From Noviherbaspirillum sp. UKPF54 (lineage in GTDB: Bacteria > Pseudomonadota > Gammaproteobacteria > Burkholderiales > Burkholderiaceae_D), in contig NZ_CP040128.1 of assembly GCF_007874125.1 (NCBI RefSeq), forward strand, positions 248,001 through 312,000: DNA of 64,000 nucleotides. The letters run 5' to 3'. Below are positions 62,987 through 64,000 of this stretch, in pieces. The notes under the pieces were generated by a model. That model ran no database searches. It saw nothing but the letters and a program-made list of their open reading frames with translations, and was not told the origin of the DNA. The position numbers and the translations under genes were made by a program. Each line of letters begins with the position of its first letter. Position 1 is the stretch's first letter.

Positions 62987-64000
62987 ATGATCAACTTTAT
63001 CGTGGTAGGCAAATGCAAGCGAGTGGTATCCGCTGTGCTGCAGGCGATCCGCAGCTTTACCGATGCCAAGTGCGTCGTGATCGGCAGCGAGGCGACCGCG
63101 TCATTGCGCTGGTCTTCGCTCTGCAAGCGGCAGTTCACGATGGACATGCTCGGCGCCGATGACGTGCGTTTCGTTCAAGCCGTCAATGCCATCGTCAAGC
63201 GCACGCCGCACGTGGTGCTGATCCCCGCAGACTGCGACGCCATCCGCCTCGTCAACCGTGTGCGCGGGCAGTTGCAGTTGCGCGTGACGCCGATTCCGGA
63301 CCTGGCGACGCTGGACATGTTCGACAACAAATGGCTGTTCTACCAGTTCTGCACGCGGCATGGCCTTCCGGTGCCCGCCACGCGCTTCATCGGCGCGAAG
63401 TCGGCGCTCGATTACGACGCGGTCGCGGCTGAATTCGGCGTGCCGTTCGTGGTCAAGCCGCTTAACCAGGCCGGCTCGACCGGTGTCCAGATTATCCGCA
63501 GCAAGGCTCAGTTCGACACAGCCATCCTCAACGATGCCAGCTACGACTATGGCCCGCTGATCGTGCAGCGCTACATCGACGGCACGGATATCGACGTGAG
63601 TTTTCTCGCCATCGGCGGGCGCTTATGCGCTTTTGCTGTGCAGCAAAGCGCGCCCTCGAAGATCGTCTTCGTGCAAAATGCCGAGCTGGAGGCGCTGGCT
63701 GCAAGGCTGTGCCATGCCGGCGCCTATCACGGCGTGATGCACGTCGATGCGCGCATCGATGCGGCCAGCGGCAAGGTTTACCTGATCGAATCCAATCCGC
63801 GCTTCTGGGCCACCCTGACCGCGTCAGTCTGGTGCGGCCTGAACTTTGTGGCGGAAAGCATCCTGCAGGCGCCGCGCCTGAACGGCGCGCTATGCCTGAC
63901 ATCGGGAACGGCGAGCACCCGTCATCCACTGATCCGTCCGTCTTCCTGGCGCCAGCTCATTGGCGATGCCGGCTGGCGCGGCAGGCTGCTGCGAGCCGTC
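62987..64000 (+). CDS. ATP-grasp domain protein, cut by the right window edge
   Basis: An open frame of 338 codons from ATG at 62987 to the last base, no stop reached. Seen: an N-terminal Rossmann-like part (MINFIVVGKCKRVVSAVLQA), then ATP-grasp motifs: FDNKWLFYQFCTRHGLPVPATR, PFVVKPLNQAGSTGVQIIRS (Lys and Gly loop for ATP), QRYIDGTDIDVSFL, and metal/ATP residues in VYLIESNPRFW. This is the carbamoyl-phosphate-synthase-like ATP-grasp fold used to ligate a carboxylate to an amine or thiol. Substrate unknown; such enzymes often lie in cell-surface polysaccharide or peptide clusters, which may begin beyond the edge. Confidence 0.82.
   Translation, partial: MINFIVVGKCKRVVSAVLQAIRSFTDAKCVVIGSEATASLRWSSLCKRQFTMDMLGADDVRFVQAVNAIVKRTPHVVLIPADCDAIRLVNRVRGQLQLRVTPIPDLATLDMFDNKWLFYQFCTRHGLPVPATRFIGAKSALDYDAVAAEFGVPFVVKPLNQAGSTGVQIIRSKAQFDTAILNDASYDYGPLIVQRYIDGTDIDVSFLAIGGRLCAFAVQQSAPSKIVFVQNAELEALAARLCHAGAYHGVMHVDARIDAASGKVYLIESNPRFWATLTASVWCGLNFVAESILQAPRLNGALCLTSGTASTRHPLIRPSSWRQLIGDAGWRGRLLRAV

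Overview
The window is GC-rich, densely coded DNA. It looks like a betaproteobacterium of the Burkholderiales, most likely an Oxalobacteraceae relative (Herbaspirillum/Noviherbaspirillum-like). The evidence is the phaA-phaB pair with a phasin, a LivHMGF-type transporter next to acyl-CoA catabolism genes, an orphan ExeA/ExeB pair, and family-level sequence resemblance. This placement is inferred; there is no rRNA in the window. No tRNA, rRNA, CRISPR array, transposase or phage gene was found.

Layout. (1) 1-12479: a catabolic locus. The leftward operon holds a 3-hydroxyacyl-CoA dehydrogenase, an oxoadipyl-CoA-type thiolase, glutaryl-CoA dehydrogenase, an acyl-CoA dehydrogenase and the first codons of a second acyl-CoA dehydrogenase. 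The rightward operon holds an acyl-CoA ligase, a periplasmic binding protein, two permeases, two ATPases and an IclR regulator. The divergent promoter region carries two copies of a TTCTGC-N3-GCAGAA palindrome. Together they read as uptake, CoA activation and beta-oxidation of a dicarboxylic (pimelate/adipate-like) or ring-derived acid, with GcdH handling glutaryl-CoA. (2) 12551-18158: a compact type VI secretion cargo island of VgrG, a Tle3-like lipase and a lipoprotein immunity candidate, with its own strong promoter and no other T6SS genes. (3) 18294-23131: an RND efflux pair divergent from a MarR regulator. (4) 23508-28572: phaA-phaB with a perfect 16-bp-stem terminator, an unrecognised gene, a TDT-family transporter, and a phasin gene with promoter and PhaR-like sites.

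(5) 28588-31376: a chaperone group, trxC-cbpM-cbpA facing two hsp20 genes. (6) 31388-40850: housekeeping and accessory genes: an exonuclease/GIY-YIG fusion, an S4 protein, a zinc metallopeptidase, trhP, SirB2, a Tyr-rich exported protein, alkB with a PaaI-type thioesterase, a cupin gene with a MarR gene sharing an operator-like sequence, an alpha/beta hydrolase and a host-attachment-family protein. (7) 40910-43364: orphan exeB-exeA. (8) 43519-48181: a DUF3617 protein, a CHRD lipoprotein with a Thr/Gly pentapeptide tail, a small unknown protein, a hairpin-dense non-coding stretch and a short malic enzyme.

(9) 48209-51104: a PAS hybrid histidine kinase and a membrane diguanylate cyclase. (10) 51411-54223: an exported N,N-dimethylformamidase-beta-like lipoprotein followed by an exported cyanophycinase-like peptidase. 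(11) 54254-57764: glutathione-dependent formaldehyde detoxification (adhC-fghA) with a DUF2721 protein, and an exported SUMF1-fold protein. (12) 58007-64000: small stress-type or unknown proteins, a group III truncated haemoglobin, a DUF4124 protein, a second diguanylate cyclase and an ATP-grasp enzyme that runs off the right edge.

Most functional calls rest on motifs and family resemblance read by eye. Operator, promoter and RNA calls are pattern-based and untested.
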